Assembly (NCBI GenBank): GCA_036426205.1
Contig: CM071570.1
Coordinates: 49,832,984-49,896,983 of the forward strand
DNA: 64,000 nt
Source: Ascaphus truei
Taxonomy: Eukaryota; Chordata; Amphibia; Anura; Ascaphidae
Direction: 5' to 3'
This document shows positions 21,476 through 32,665 of this stretch, in pieces. The translations under genes and the position numbers were made by a program. The notes below the pieces were generated by a model. That model did not search any database and was not told the DNA's origin. It saw nothing but the letters and a program-made list of their open reading frames with translations. Position 1 is the first letter of the stretch. Each line of letters starts with the position of its first letter.

Positions 21476-22204
21476 TTAATGTAACCTCCTACTGTCCGGC
21501 CTTCCTGCCGCTCACCTGTCTCCCCTACAATCTATCCTAAATGCTGCTGCCAGAATCACTCTATTTTTTCCTAAATCTGTCTCAGCATCTCCTCTGCTGA
21601 AATCCCTCTCCTGGCTTCCGATCAAATCCCACATCTCACACTCAATTCTCCTCCTCACTTTTAAAGCTTTACACTCTTCTGCCCCTCCTTACATCTCAGC
21701 CCTAATTTCTCGCTATGTACCATCCCGACTATTGCGTTCCGCTCAAGGATGTCTTCTCTCTCTCCCCCTTTTGTATCTAAAGCCCTCTCCCACCTTAAAC
21801 CTTTCTCACTGACTGCCCCACACCTCTGGAATGCCCTTCCCCTCAATATCCAACTAGCACCCTCTCTATCCACCTTTAAAACGCACCTTAAAACACACCT
21901 GCTTAACGAAGCATATGAGTAGCTCCGTGGCTGATACTATACACCTCATACATAAATCCTGGCCCCTTGCAGATGCACTTACCAGAACACCCTCCTACTG
22001 TCTCTGTACGTTCTTCCTACCTACCAATTAGATTGTAAGCTCTTTGGAGCAGGGACTCCTCTTCCAAAATGTTACTTTTATGTCTGAAGCACTTATTCCC
22101 ATAATCTATTATTTGTATTATTTGTTATTTATATGATTGCCACGTGTATTACTACTGTGAAGTGCTCTGCACATTAATGGCGCTATATAAATAAAGACAT
22201 ACAT
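21476..22204 (+). mobile_element. 3' end of a CR1/L2-group LINE
   Basis: The frame at about 21750-21920 encodes FSLTAPHLWNALPLNIQLAP and STFKTHLKTHLLNEAYE-stop, the typical C-terminus (APxLWNxLP, SxxTFKxxLKTxLL) of CR1/L2/Rex-group ORF2. The 3' UTR follows: AGATTGTAAGCTCTTTGGAG, CAGGGACTCCTCTTCC and GGCGCTATATAAATAAAGAC, ending in a short ACATACAT-type tail. The same UTR recurs at 25955-26369 and 41101-41282, and the C-terminus at 32440-32660. Stops upstream show decay. Confidence 0.75.
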
Positions 22205-22882
22205 ACATGCATACAAATGGTTCTGCCACTTTACATGTCCCTTGGAATCAATAGGTGAGCCACATTCTTTCTGTGAATAGCAGATCATGAAGGGAGGTTT
22301 TACATATTCCTTTTTTTTAATGTTTGTTGTCCATTGCTCTTTTATACAATTTCTTGCATATTTGTTTTACGGGACATTTATACTCCCAGCTTTAAGGGCC
22401 TTGCCAAAAAAAAAAGTTATGGCCCAAAAGAACAAAAATAACTCTACTGAACCGGATATGAAGGAAAATAATGAGTTTTCATTAAACTCATGGAATCTGG
22501 ATAATTTACATCCCTGCTTGGGGAGAACTCTGCAATTATACTTAGTGGTCTCCAAAAAATGGTTCACTTTTTATCCTGTACAGTGCATAGGCACTCATGT
22601 CACAACTTTTTTTCCAGATGGTAACTCATGATTTGCAGGCTCTATGCAATGAAAAGCCAAGACTGTAAGAATATTACTTTTAAAGAAAAATAAGCCCTTA
22701 CGTCACTGATGTAGAAAAGGGAAAAGTGATAACGCAAGCAGATAAGGGTGGAAGAAGAGTGATACAAAATAATGGGGTGAGTATATTAAGGAAGGTTTTA
22801 GACTGCTAGAGGACACTAGGAAGAGATAAATAAAAACCTCACGAGTGATTTTATTAAAGAACTCTAAGAATTACTGAGCAAT
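22205..22882. other. AT-rich DNA, no gene supported
   Basis: A 114-codon frame at 22287-22631 starts with a hydrophobic stretch but has no homology I recognise and a composition no different from its surroundings. I do not call it a gene. Confidence 0.45.
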
Positions 22883-23290
22883 GCAAACAAAAATACCACT
22901 TGTGGGGCATTTGCATGTGTCAGACAGGTCTGCAACCCTGTCTTTCCCCATTATTGCCTTGGCAAACAGTGCTTTCACTGCAGCCAGGGGTTCTGGGTAA
23001 TGACATGCAAATGAATACAGTGTGTCACTCTTTACTTCTCATCCATTTTAACATGGAGCCCTTATGTCTGCCGTATTACACAGCTGTCATCACAGCCTGG
23101 GTTAAAGAAGTGCATAGTGCATAGCAATGCAAGAGATACATCTCTTATTACCAAATCAGAATTAGATTGTCTATTTACTGCAACTCTGGTTTTAGGCCTG
23201 TTTTATCACTTCTCAAGATAATGGGGAAAGACAGGTTGCAGACCTGTCTGAGACATGCGAATGTGATCACAAGTAATATTTTTTATTTGC
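22883..23290. mobile_element. MITE with roughly 75-bp terminal inverted repeats
   Basis: The left end (22883 on, GCAAACAAAAATACCACTTG through TCAGACAGGTCTGCAACCC and TTTCCCCATTAT) reappears inverted at about 23208-23290. One-sided copies of the left half, including the interior TTCTGGGAAATGACATGCAA-type sequence, occur at 39103-39325 and 39477-39616. It contains no ORF. The family name is unknown to me. Confidence 0.75.
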
Positions 23291-23700
23291 TAAGATCTTA
23301 ATGAAACTTTTTACAGACAGGAGATATGATGTAGACCTGATTGATTCAGCTTGTAAAAGAGTAGTATGTCTCACTAGAAACTCACTATTGAATAAGAAGA
23401 CTATAGGTTAAAGGGATCTTTAAGACACATTACCATTCATAACTAGATACAATGAATCAGCATATACGAAATGAAGAGAAAACTGCATTGACATATTTTA
23501 AAAGGAGATTCAGTATTGAATACAGCCTTACCAAATAATCCAAGAAAGAATATACATCCTTAAAACTTATGGGCCCCCACAGTTTTTAAAAGCAAAGAAG
23601 AACGTGGTAACGTAAACAAGTTTGCTAGCTTCCAAATAAACCTTTTGGCTGCTTTATGCAGACATCACATATTCAATACCCTCAACTTACTGTACTAGAC

Positions 23701-23909
23701 CAGTGGTTTCCAACCTTTTTTTGGTTAAGGAACCCTAAATGAAATTCTGAGGAACCTCCAACCATCTATAATACTAACTCTGTGATCAGATTCATTGTAA
23801 ATTCTTCTGTATTTGATACAATTCTAAAATGACCAGAAATTTGCAGGGAAACCTTTAGGGATGCCCGAGGAACCCAAGCGTTCCTAGGAACCCTGGTTGA
23901 AGAACACTG
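23701..23909. mobile_element. hAT MITE (209 bp) with perfect 8-bp target duplication
   Basis: It begins CAGTGGTTTCCAACC and ends GGTTGAAGAACACTG, inverted repeats with two mismatches. TACTAGAC lies immediately on both sides (23693-23700 and 23910-23917), an exact 8-bp hAT-style duplication. Further inverted homology lies inside (GGAACCCT near each end). Confidence 0.9.
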
Positions 23910-23917
23910 TACTAGAC

Positions 23918-25243
23918 TCCAGCAATCAAAACAGAGGGTCAGAAGTACATCTCTAATTCCTATTAGGATTCAACACCAAGGATAGTTCTTCATGGGAAAT
24001 GGATGGCTTTGAATTGAAAAGGCTGAAAAATGTAAGTTTTGTTAGGCCAAATAGATTTTTATGGCATTTTTGGGGGCCTGCGAAGATCTTAAAGACTTGT
24101 TGTATTTGTGTTTGTTTATTTTACCCTTTGTATTATCATAGTGGTACAATGGTGGTACAGTGTGGTACAATGGGGGTACAGAGTTATGTATATTACATAA
24201 CCGGAATGACCTACTGGATGACCTACCAAATAAGGACAAACAAGCGATACATTAGGTAATGGAGGGCCATGCTCATGAGAGCTTAAAATCAAGAAGAATG
24301 ATATTCAATTACAAAGCCATTGGGGTCCATACGCTGGACTATAATGCAAAATGTCCAGATGGGTATGAAGACCCTGAAACATTGGACAGGGGTGGGGGGA
24401 TGATCTATTTGTCAGTGTGTTAAACGTTTTACCTTTTGAGTAAAATCTTTGGTGCCTTTTAGGAAAATAATGCCCTGATTTATAAAGCATAGGAAGCTCA
24501 ATTGCACCAGAGGAGTCATCGTTATGTTGTACTTTATGATGAATTATATGTTAAGAGAATGATGTAGTATCAGAGTTTTATTTGGTTGTGGGAGGTTGTA
24601 GAAGGGCAGTAAGAAGTAGGGAGCGGGTTAGGTCTCACAGAGAGGTAGGCTATTTAACCCATCGTATTCATATTGGTGTTAGGCATACCCACAGGGCGAA
24701 ATTAAAATGATTGCTGCCATTTCAATACATTGAGCAAACACAGGTTTGCTAGTAAAAAAAAAATAACAGGTAAAAACTCAGAAAAGTAACTTTAAAAAAA
24801 AAAATTGAAAAGTAGAAAACATGGCAATACTTTAGTGTCTTATTTCTGTGAATTGCTGTTTTACGTTGTCTCCATTTATCAACTTTTAAGAAATCATTTT
24901 AGGGCTGAAAATGTATTTGCAGAGCGAGATTCCCTCTTGTGGTATTCTGCCAGGACCAAAGAGAATTTTGGCATCAAAACAGGTGTCAAACCTGGCAGGG
25001 TACCCATCCACAATATCCTCCATTCATTCATTAATAAATAAGTAGGTGCAGTTCTTCAAGGGTTAAATCCTATCTGGCCACAATATATTTGCAGAGTGTG
25101 ATACCCTCTATAAATTCCAGTTGTATTGATGCCAGTCCTAAAAAGGATTTTGGAATTACGGTTGCCAAATCAGACAAGGGTATTAATATAAAAATATCCA
25201 TGAGTTTATAGATTAAAGCAAGATCTGGACTTGTATTTTATAA
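23918..25243. other. AT-rich DNA without recognisable genes
   Basis: No homologous frame is seen. Around 24130-24175 there is a short degenerate repeat of GTGGTACAATGG. Nothing else is supportable. Confidence 0.5.
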
Positions 25244-25287
25244 TTTATATTATATATATATATATATATATATATTCTATATATATA

Positions 25288-25321
<34 letters not shown>
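25244..25321. repeat. (TA)n microsatellite with interruptions
   Basis: About 78 bp of alternating T and A, interrupted by TTCTA and ATTA, giving three sub-tracts. Confidence 0.95.
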
Positions 25322-25499
25322 CTTAATCTGGTTCTGTGGTTCTGTATTCCTATGTTTGCTATTTATGTTACTTGGGATATTTGATGGATGCCCCTATCCT
25401 CCTCCCATCCCGTTTTTCTTACTTTATAAACCTTTTCCTTTTTTTTTTTTTTTAAATTCTCAATTGTTTTTAGAAGTAGCTGTATTTTTTAAGGGGTAA

Positions 25500-25814
25500 A
25501 CCTTTCCCGCATAAAGGGTAAATCATTTGTGCACCCCTTTTGATTCTGAAGTTGCTACCTTGTTTTGTTGGAAGCGGGCAAGCTGCCCAACCCTAGTTAG
25601 AGTGCTCCTGTGTTTAGTTATTGTTCAGTTGAGCAGGGTTTTGTTTTTATTTGTTTTCAAAGTGTTGCAGTCCCAGTGCCTGGGACTGAATAAATCAGAC
25701 AGAAGCCTGCTTAAAGGAACATTGCATTCCGTTTCATCGATTTTCTAACCCTAAAAGACCGTGTTCTATTGGGCTCGGACAAACGGCCGAGCCCCCGGAG
25801 GTAGCTGTTTGTCA
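25500..25814 (+). repeat. Possible 3' part of a gypsy-type LTR
   Basis: AATAAA at about 25689 followed by a GC-richer segment ending GTTTGTCACA at 25814 resembles the R-U5 architecture of the LTR at 13487-14147. No partner LTR or primer-binding site is visible because the Tc1 element starts 14 bp later. Weak call. Confidence 0.35.
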
Positions 25815-25954
25815 CAATATATATATACAGTGGTGTGAAAAATAAAGTAACCCTCTTTGAATTCTATGGTTTTACTTATCAGGACATAATAACATAAATC
25901 TGTTCCTTGCAGGTCTATAATTAGGTAATACAACCTCAGATGAACAAACAACAC

Positions 25955-26369
25955 CCTCTCCGCCCTTAAACCTTTTTCACTGACTGCCCCACACCTCGGA
26001 ATGCCCTTCCCTCTCAGTACCGACTAGCACCTCTCTTATGCCACCTTTAAGACCCACCTTAAGACACATCTGCTAACAGAGCATATGAATAGCACTGTGG
26101 ATATTCTGAACACGCGGATACATAAAGATTTGGCCCCCGCAGACGCACTACCAGAACTCCTCCTACTGTTCTCTGTACGTTACCCTACCTACCAATTAGA
26201 CTGTAAGCTCCTGGGGCAGGGACTCCCTCTTCCGAAATGTACTTTTATGTCTAAAGCAATTATTCTCCATGATCTGTTATTTATGTATGTTATTATTTGA
26301 TTACCACATGTATTACTACTGTTGAAGCGCTATGTACACTCATGGCGCTATATAATAAAGACATACAAT
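25955..26369 (+). mobile_element. CR1/L2-group LINE 3' fragment inserted in Tc1
   Basis: Same 3' end as 21750-22204: a degraded PFSLTAPHL C-terminus, then CAGGGACTCCCTCTTCC and GGCGCTATATAATAAAGACA. The flanks ACAAACAACAC (25944-25954) and ACAAACAATAC (26370-26380) differ at one position and fit an 11-bp target duplication of a 5'-truncated LINE. The host sequence resumes correctly on both sides when compared with the right Tc1 end at 29464-29518. Confidence 0.8.
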
Positions 26370-26467
26370 ACAAACAATACAATGACATATTACACTGTGT
26401 CATGATTTTTAAGAAAAATAAAGCCAACCATGGAGAAGCCATGGTGAAAAACTAAGTATACCTTATG

Positions 26468-27393
26468 GTAGAAAGGGGGGGGGGGGTGGTATTGTGATAG
26501 ACAGCACTCTGACACAATGACTCAGCAAGGTGCAGGATGCAGGAACAGGAAGGGACCCTAAGACCCTTCAGAGTACTAACAATCCAAAAAATGTACCAGG
26601 ATCTCTGTCTACAGCTACAGTATAAGCGAATACCAGGTAGGGATATGAATAATTTAATGACACTATAATAAACTGAAAATATAGAGCAACTAGCCAATAT
26701 GCCAATGCAGAGTTAAAATATCACCACAGAGGATAATAAAATATAGGGGTGTAGAGGGAAAGAGAGGAGAAGGGGGAAAAAAAAACAAAAGAAAAAGCAA
26801 AAATCAACAAAATGGAAAAAAAGAGCAAACTGAGGGGCGACGTTTCGAGGGGTGACCTCTTCATGGCCCATTCCCCTGGTCCCAAAGGGCCCAGAGGTAC
26901 TCCCAAGCCTTCCCCCCACTGTCACAAATGATCCCACACTCAGCTAATGTATAAATCTAAAGTCCTAAAGAGGCAAATCACAAGCAGAATATCAAATCAA
27001 CCACTGAGGTTGATACAAGATATTGTGAAAAGACAACAGAACAAATATGCAGAATCAGATAAATCACGTGAACAAGTATAAGCAAACCCTCTTCCTGGTG
27101 CCCAAGAACTCGACAAGGCGAAACGTCGCCCCCCTAGTTTGCTTTCCTTTTTCCATTTTTGTGATTTTTTGCTTTTCTTTTGTGTTTTTTCCCCCTTCTC
27201 CTTCTTTCCCCTCTACCCCCTATATTTTTATTTCCTCTGTGGTGATATTTAATCTTGCATTGGCATATTGGCTATTGTTGCTATATTTTCAGTTTATTAT
27301 TAGTGTCATTAAATTATTCATAATCCCTACACTGGTATTCGCTTATATCTGTAGCTGTGAGACAGAGAGTGCTGGTACTATTTTTTGGATTGT
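26468..27393. mobile_element. Fold-back (Penelope-terminal-like) insertion in Tc1
   Basis: The 14-bp duplication AAGTATACCTTATG flanks it exactly (26454-26467 and 27394-27407). Two arms of about 300 bp (about 26577-26880 and 27100-27393) are diverged reverse complements. Shared landmarks are CAATCCAAAAAA at the outer edge, AAAATATAG, CCACAGAGG, and the GCGACGTTTCG box. The left arm carries a degenerate hammerhead on its minus strand, so I read this as inverted terminal regions of a Penelope-like element without coding sequence. A C/G run of 12 lies at about 26476-26487. Confidence 0.72.
26835..26869 (-). ncRNA. Hammerhead ribozyme relic (2-nt core deletion)
   Basis: On the minus strand, stem I GGGC (26869-26866) pairs with GCCC (26838-26835). 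Stem II GAGG (26859-26856) pairs with CCUC (26850-26847). GAAA (26846-26843) and UC (26840-26839) are present. The CUGAUGA box is reduced to CAUGA (26865-26861), losing U4 and G5, so it cannot be catalytic. The layout matches the intact hammerhead at 3178-3231. Confidence 0.6.
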
Positions 27394-27409
27394 AAGTATA
27401 CCTTATGAT

Positions 27410-29231
27410 TCAATAGCTTGTAGAACCACCTTTAGCAGCAATAACTTGAAGTAATCGGTTTCTGTATGACTTTATCAGTCTCTCACATCGTTGTGGAGGA
27501 ATTTTGGCCCACTCTTCTTTGCAACGTTGCTTCAGTTCATGGAGGTTTGTGGGCATTTGTTAATGCACCATCTTAAGGTCCAGCCACAGTATTTCAATCG
27601 GGTTGAGGTCTGGACTTTGACTGGGCCATTGCAACACCTTGATTCTTTTCTTTTTCAGCCATTCTGTTGTAGATTTGCTGGTGTACTTGGTGTAACGGAT
27701 TTTCTGGCTAAGGCTGACCCACCCAATCTCATATTGGCCCCTGCGGTCTAACCAGTCCCCATTACATGGTCGGGTCTGGTGGTGCACCTGTTGGCAACAG
27801 GACTCTTGAGTCTCCTGCATGATGTTGTGTGGGGATGTCAACCCAGACAGGCAGCTGAGGTAGCGTGTATGAGTCCTACCTACATACAGTGCAGCGTCTC
27901 CACCTCATCGGGATCTCTGCATCCGCAGGGAGATGGTTCTGATGAGGAACTCCTTCTCGGTGGTGCCTTCCGCTGGAGAGTAACTTTAGTCTCACACAGT
28001 GGAGTTGATTCAGAACTGGACATCTTTATTGATTGGTGGTATGGGCCAGCTGCCCTCCACAGCCAGCAACTCAGCCGCTCATCTTGGCTGGTACTTCATT
28101 TTGAAAGGTAGGCTCTGTTAATCAAGTGGAATCACCTCCTGTGCCAGATCCCTGGACACAGTGTAAGCCCAGCCAGCCGGCTGCTGCTGGGCCCTCAATT
28201 AGTGCAGTGTCACTAGTTGCGTCACTAGTACACTGTGGCCTTCTGCTCTGCTTAACCTTGTAGACCACCTAACTTTGGACAGTGCTGTGCCTTATATACC
28301 TCAGGAACCTGGCACATCTCTGATGTCACTAACGGTGGACTCAGAGCATGTTACCACTCCCCTTGGATACATATGACACCTCACCAGGGTGTGAGGGCAA
28401 ACCTCCATGATTGATGCTGGCAACCTTGTAACTTACCAGGCTTACTGCCAGCATGAGAGAAAACTGTAGGTCATTTAACAACATGGCTACATTGGGATCA
28501 TTGTCCTGTTGCATGACCCAATTTCGGCCAAGCTTTAGCTGTTGGACAGATGGCCTCACATTTGACTCTAGAATACTCTGGTATTCAGAGGAGTTCATGG
28601 TCGACTCAATGACTGCCAGGTTTCCAGGTCCTGTTGCTGCAAAACAAGCCCAAATCATCACTCCTCCACCATCGTGCTTGACAGTTGGTATGAGGTGTTT
28701 GTGCTGATATGCTGTGTTTGGTTTTCACCAAATGCGGCGCTGTGCATTATGGCCAAACATCTACATGTTGGTCTTGTCTGTCCAAAGGACATTGTTCCAG
28801 AAGTCTTGTGGTTTGTTCAGATGCAACTTTGAAAACTAAGCCGTGCTGCCATGTTCTTTTTAGAGAGAAAAGGATTTCTCCTGGCAACCCTTCCAAACAA
28901 ACCATACTTGTTCAGTCTTTTTCTAATTGTGCTGTCATGAACTTTAACATTTAACATGCTAACTGAGGCCTGTAGAGTCTGAGATGTAACACTTGGGTTT
29001 TTGCAATTTCTCTGAGGATTGCACGGTCTGACCTTGGGGTGAATTTGCTGGGACGTCCACTCTGGGAAGATTGGCAACTGTTTTGAATGTTTTCCACTTT
29101 TGAATAATCTTTCTCACTGTAGAATGATGGACTTTAAATTGTTTTGAAATGGCCTTATAACCCTTCCCAGATTCATGGACGGCAACAATTGCTTCTCTAA
29201 GATCATTGCTGATGTCTTTCCTCCTTGGCAT
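27410..29231 (-). pseudogene. Tc1 transposase (DD34E type), interrupted and frameshifted
   Basis: The start is MPRRKDISNDLREAIVAVHE at 29231, followed by a helix-turn-helix region (KGYKAISKQFKVHHSTVRKI) and a second DNA-binding helix near SQTLQASVSML and RKRLNKYGLFG. The catalytic domain shows WTDKTNM (first Asp), MMIWACFAATGPGN, and QDNDP (second Asp). An 801-bp LTR splits the gene immediately after this Asp. The rest is [31 protein letters not shown] (catalytic Glu) and, after a frameshift near 27562, the normal C-terminus ending at a stop at 27412. Several frameshifts and a Pro-to-Asn junction artefact confirm it is inactive. It would excise and insert the element at TA. Confidence 0.9.
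27691..28491 (-). mobile_element. Solo LTR (801 bp) inside the Tc1 transposase gene
   Basis: It begins TGTAACGG and ends GGCTACA, and TTGG is duplicated exactly on both sides (27687-27690 and 28492-28495). Joining the flanks restores the Asp-Pro-Lys codons of the transposase, confirming the boundaries. It belongs to the same broad LTR family as 11820-13477 and 29523-30856 (shared end sequences and a GCGTCTCCACCT motif), which by homology to 43569-44766 has its sense strand on minus. No coding region is present. Confidence 0.88.
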
Positions 29232-29522
29232 TGTGTTAACATACACCTGAATGCTCCAGACCAGCAAACTGCTAACACTTTGGCTTTTATAGAGGTGGTC
29301 ACACTTGCTGATGATCAATTAATCAAGGGCATTTGATTACCAGCATCTGTCTGCTACTTAGCATCTTCATTCCTATGGAAGCAGTAAGGGTGTACTTAGT
29401 TTTTCACACATAGCTTCTGTATTTTGGATTTATTTTTGTTAAATAAATCTTGACACGGTGTAATATGTCATGTGTTGTTGTTCATCTGAGGTTGTATTTA
29501 CCTAATTTTAAGACCTGCTAAG

Positions 29523-30856
29523 TGTAACACATATTCCCCCCCCGCCCCACCCCAATCGCAGATAGGGACCATGTGGGGAAATCTACCTATGTTACCAGGT
29601 GTATGGTGCGTTACCTGTCAGGCTCACAGGAGGCCTGAACCTCTACCCTGGGAGCCTGGGGTGTATCCTGAAATGTGCTGCTTACAGCGCCTCCACCTGT
29701 GCAGGGATTCTAGTGTGTTGAATAACTCCTGACACAGGAACCACATACAGTAAGTACTTACACCAGGGTATGGATAAAACAGTTTACTATATGCATTTAA
29801 TTATAACACATCACAATACATCAACAACAACAACACAGCAGTGTCACCCTTTAACCTAGCCTCACTGGGCCTCAACCCCACAGCATATACCCAAGTGTCC
29901 CAAGAGTCCCAAAAGTCCCACAACCCCACCCAAGTGTGAGACAGCGCTGACCACTAGATGGGGTATAGTTGGTGCTCTAGGTGTATACCTGCCCGGGGCT
30001 CCTGCACCCGGGTACAGCAGAATAATGATGAGGATCCATCTGCGTCAAGTGCTGAATCCGCAGCAATGGCGTCCTCTTCCAATTCTGAGGGTCTCCCTCT
30101 GAGTGATCTCACCGTCACATAGTCTCTATCTTGAGTGAGGTAGGTCTGGTTCCAGACCACAGTTGTCAGGGGCTCGCAGCACTGTAGCTGTGTCCCTGAA
30201 CTTGGCAAACAAATAAAGGGGCAGGATCCCTACCTAGGGCCTGTCCCTGTAGCGACCACAATCTATGTTATGACTCAGGGCCTATCTGGGGGCTAGGGGG
30301 GTAACCTGGCCTAGTGGCAGGGGCTACTGCTCCCTACACACACCCTTCCCTAACCTGCTCCCAGCTCTGACTGACTTGTCCTTCCTGCAGCGCGCAACAA
30401 TGTATCTCTCTGCAGGGGAAGCTCTGCCACTCCATTGTCTGCTGTGGGTCAGGTGATTGGCATGCCCCTATGCATTTTGGGGCTTATAGTCCTTGGCAGA
30501 CCTCTTTTCTATTGGGGCCACGTGCGCGATCGCATCTGCGCATGCGTGACACTGTAATGGCCGCCCCGAGCTTTACCTGCGCCTGAGCGAACCTGTAATG
30601 GCCGCTGCTCTCTCTGGCACTCATGTGCAAAAACCCTTACTTGGCTGCTTGCCTTCAGCGCATGCGTGCGCAACTTAAAATGGCGGCCCCAGCTAACCGG
30701 ATGCGCCGCGGAGCCTCTCCGAGCATCGGAACGCTCTCTGTTCTGGCCCCACCTTTGCGGACAGCCGGCGGGTTCGTAGCTGACTCCGGCGGCACACGCG
30801 ACCGCCCTCAAGGCAAGGAGGGGGGTCTCTGGGAGCCCAAGGGGACTGGGGCTACA
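29523..30856 (-). mobile_element. Solo LTR (1334 bp) in the right end of Tc1
   Basis: It begins TGTAACAC and ends GGGGCTACA, flanked by TAAG on both sides (29519-29522 and 30857-30860). It shares the block AGCCTGGGGTGTATCC, then CAGCGCCTCCACCTG, with the LTR end preceding the gag at 44828, there in the opposite orientation. CpG-rich GCGCATGCGTG promoter-like motifs lie at about 30540-30670. It is a solo LTR left by recombination between the two ends of a complete element. Confidence 0.88.
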
Positions 30857-30932
30857 TAAGATTGTTATTATGTCCTGATATGTAAAACCATAGAATTCAA
30901 AGAGGGTGTACTTTCTTTTTCACACCACTGTA

Positions 30933-32153
30933 TATAACATGTTTATGAATAGAATCAATAGGTATAACAGACAGGTAATAAGTAACCACATGATCCTTAG
31001 TACCAGGACCACCACATACTAAATACAACATAGTTTACGACATCCCAGTCACCCCAAGTGCTGTGCATGTCTGTGTGCTGTAGTCACTCTAATAGGCCTC
31101 CCAATCCTGGGTGATCAGACCATTCCGTTTGGTACTGCTATCTTGTTGGAGCTCGTGTATTGAAATGTAAGCTACAGGCCTGTACTTCTCAAAGATATGT
31201 AGTTTATCTGATCTCCTGTCTCCTTGTGGGAATCGAGAAGAATAGTTAGTGATAAATGCGCTCCAGCGCTGGATCCGTATGATGCATGTAATACAAATAA
31301 ATTCACAGACTGGGACTAGTGACGTTAATGAAGATACAAATTCCTTGTGGGAATCGTCCAGGTCCCATTATGCATGCTCTGGATCACAGCCTCACTTCCT
31401 CAACTCTGTGCAGATCTGAATCTGTCACGGCTACCTCCAGAACTCAAGGCTAACTCCCTCTCATAGTCACTCCTTCTTCACCAGCTTTGTTACTGGCTTA
31501 GCATAGTGACATGTCCATAGAGAGGAACCTACTATGGGTCAGTGTTCTGGTGTTGCTGGGCAGACACAGGGGGTTACACTAGGACCAAACCTAAAACCTA
31601 ACAATCTAAACACTTTCTAAAATACACACATCATTCCAAATGACATCTTGAAGACCCATTATTTCTGCAAGAGGTTTTTTTCCCATCCAATTTTGAAATA
31701 CATAGACTTCTTCCTCCCTCTTTGTTCAGAACACTTCTACATTTCTAAAAGACACCTCCACCACCTTCCCTAGTACAATAGCTGAATAAGTGAATACAGT
31801 AGCTAACAGGTGATGCTAACTTTTAATGTATGTATCCTTTTTACAGTTATTCAACATCTAGCTGAAATATAGGAAATTAAAGCACACCGATTGGGTGATA
31901 ATCTATATAGTATACCCCCTCGATTTCGTTTTACAACAAATACTTTTGCTTTGAACAAAACTACTGTACTACGTGTATTTACAGCCAGAATACTGTAGCT
32001 ATAGACTTGAACATGGCCTTATTTATGCATGCCTATGACATTGAGCATATCCTTGACCATTTTCAAGATGATATTCTATTCTTTACTAGATACTGTATGT
32101 ACATTGATTTAAAAAAAAAAACAGAGGTTGTATTGGGCACCATTGTTTATCAT

Positions 32154-32154
<1 letters not shown>
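30933..32154. other. Non-coding DNA, possible LTR-like fragment
   Basis: The segment 31431-31577 starts TGTCACGGCTACC and ends GGGTTACA, reminiscent of an LTR, but with no supporting duplication or partner. No gene is seen. Confidence 0.4.

Positions 32155-32214
<60 letters not shown>
32155..32214. repeat. (AACT)n tetranucleotide array, about 60 bp
   Basis: About 15 uninterrupted copies of the unit. Confidence 0.96.
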
Positions 32215-32439
32215 GCAATACCCTCCTCTGTGCCATTCCACCCCCCTTGTCTAAACAAATTTCTGGCCTATTCCCAGAGGTTAAGAGTTATCAGAATTAA
32301 CACTGACCCCACTACCACTCTAAAACAATTAGAAGCTACCGGGAATGATTATTGGAAAATGGGTATAGTCCCCAAAAATGTGTGCTATTATCAAATGGGC
32401 AACCTCTAGGACCCTCTCTGACCTCTTACGACAGCCACA

Positions 32440-32665
32440 AAGACATAAACATTCTTCTCAAGGATGTCTTCTTTCTACCCCCTTTGTATCTAAAGCCCTC
32501 TCCCGCCTTAAACCATTCTCACTGACTGCACCATGCCTCTGGAATGCCCTTCCCCTCAATACCCAACTAGCACCCTCTCTATCCACCTTTAAGACCCACC
32601 TTAAGACACACTTGCTTAAAGAGGCATATGAATACCACTGTGGATAATACTGGACACATGATACA
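32440..32665 (+). mobile_element. CR1/L2-group LINE C-terminal fragment
   Basis: An open frame encodes FSLTAPCLWNALPLNTQLAP and STFKTHLKTHLLKEAYE, almost the same peptide as at 21750-21920. It ends soon after, at ACATGATACATAAAGA, without the usual 3' UTR. Confidence 0.75.

Larger units (their letters stand above)
25828..30930 (-). mobile_element. Tc1-type transposon carrying four nested insertions
   Basis: The terminal inverted repeats start CAGTGGTGTGAAAAA on the left (25828); the right end (30930) reads CAGTGGTGTGAAAAAGAAAG on the minus strand. Both continue CTTTGAATTCTATGGTTTTA. TA flanks both ends (25826-25827 and 30931-30932). Removing the insertions at 25955-26369, 26468-27393, 27691-28491 and 29523-30856, each with its duplication, leaves about 1.6 kb, the usual Tc1 length. 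The transposase is on the minus strand between the second and fourth insertions. The element is dead, but its history is unusually readable because each insertion has a recognisable duplication. Confidence 0.92.

Noticed and set aside
22287..22631. 114-codon frame with a hydrophobic start as a small membrane protein
   Set aside because: No homology, no codon-usage signal, and a composition matching the AT-rich surroundings.
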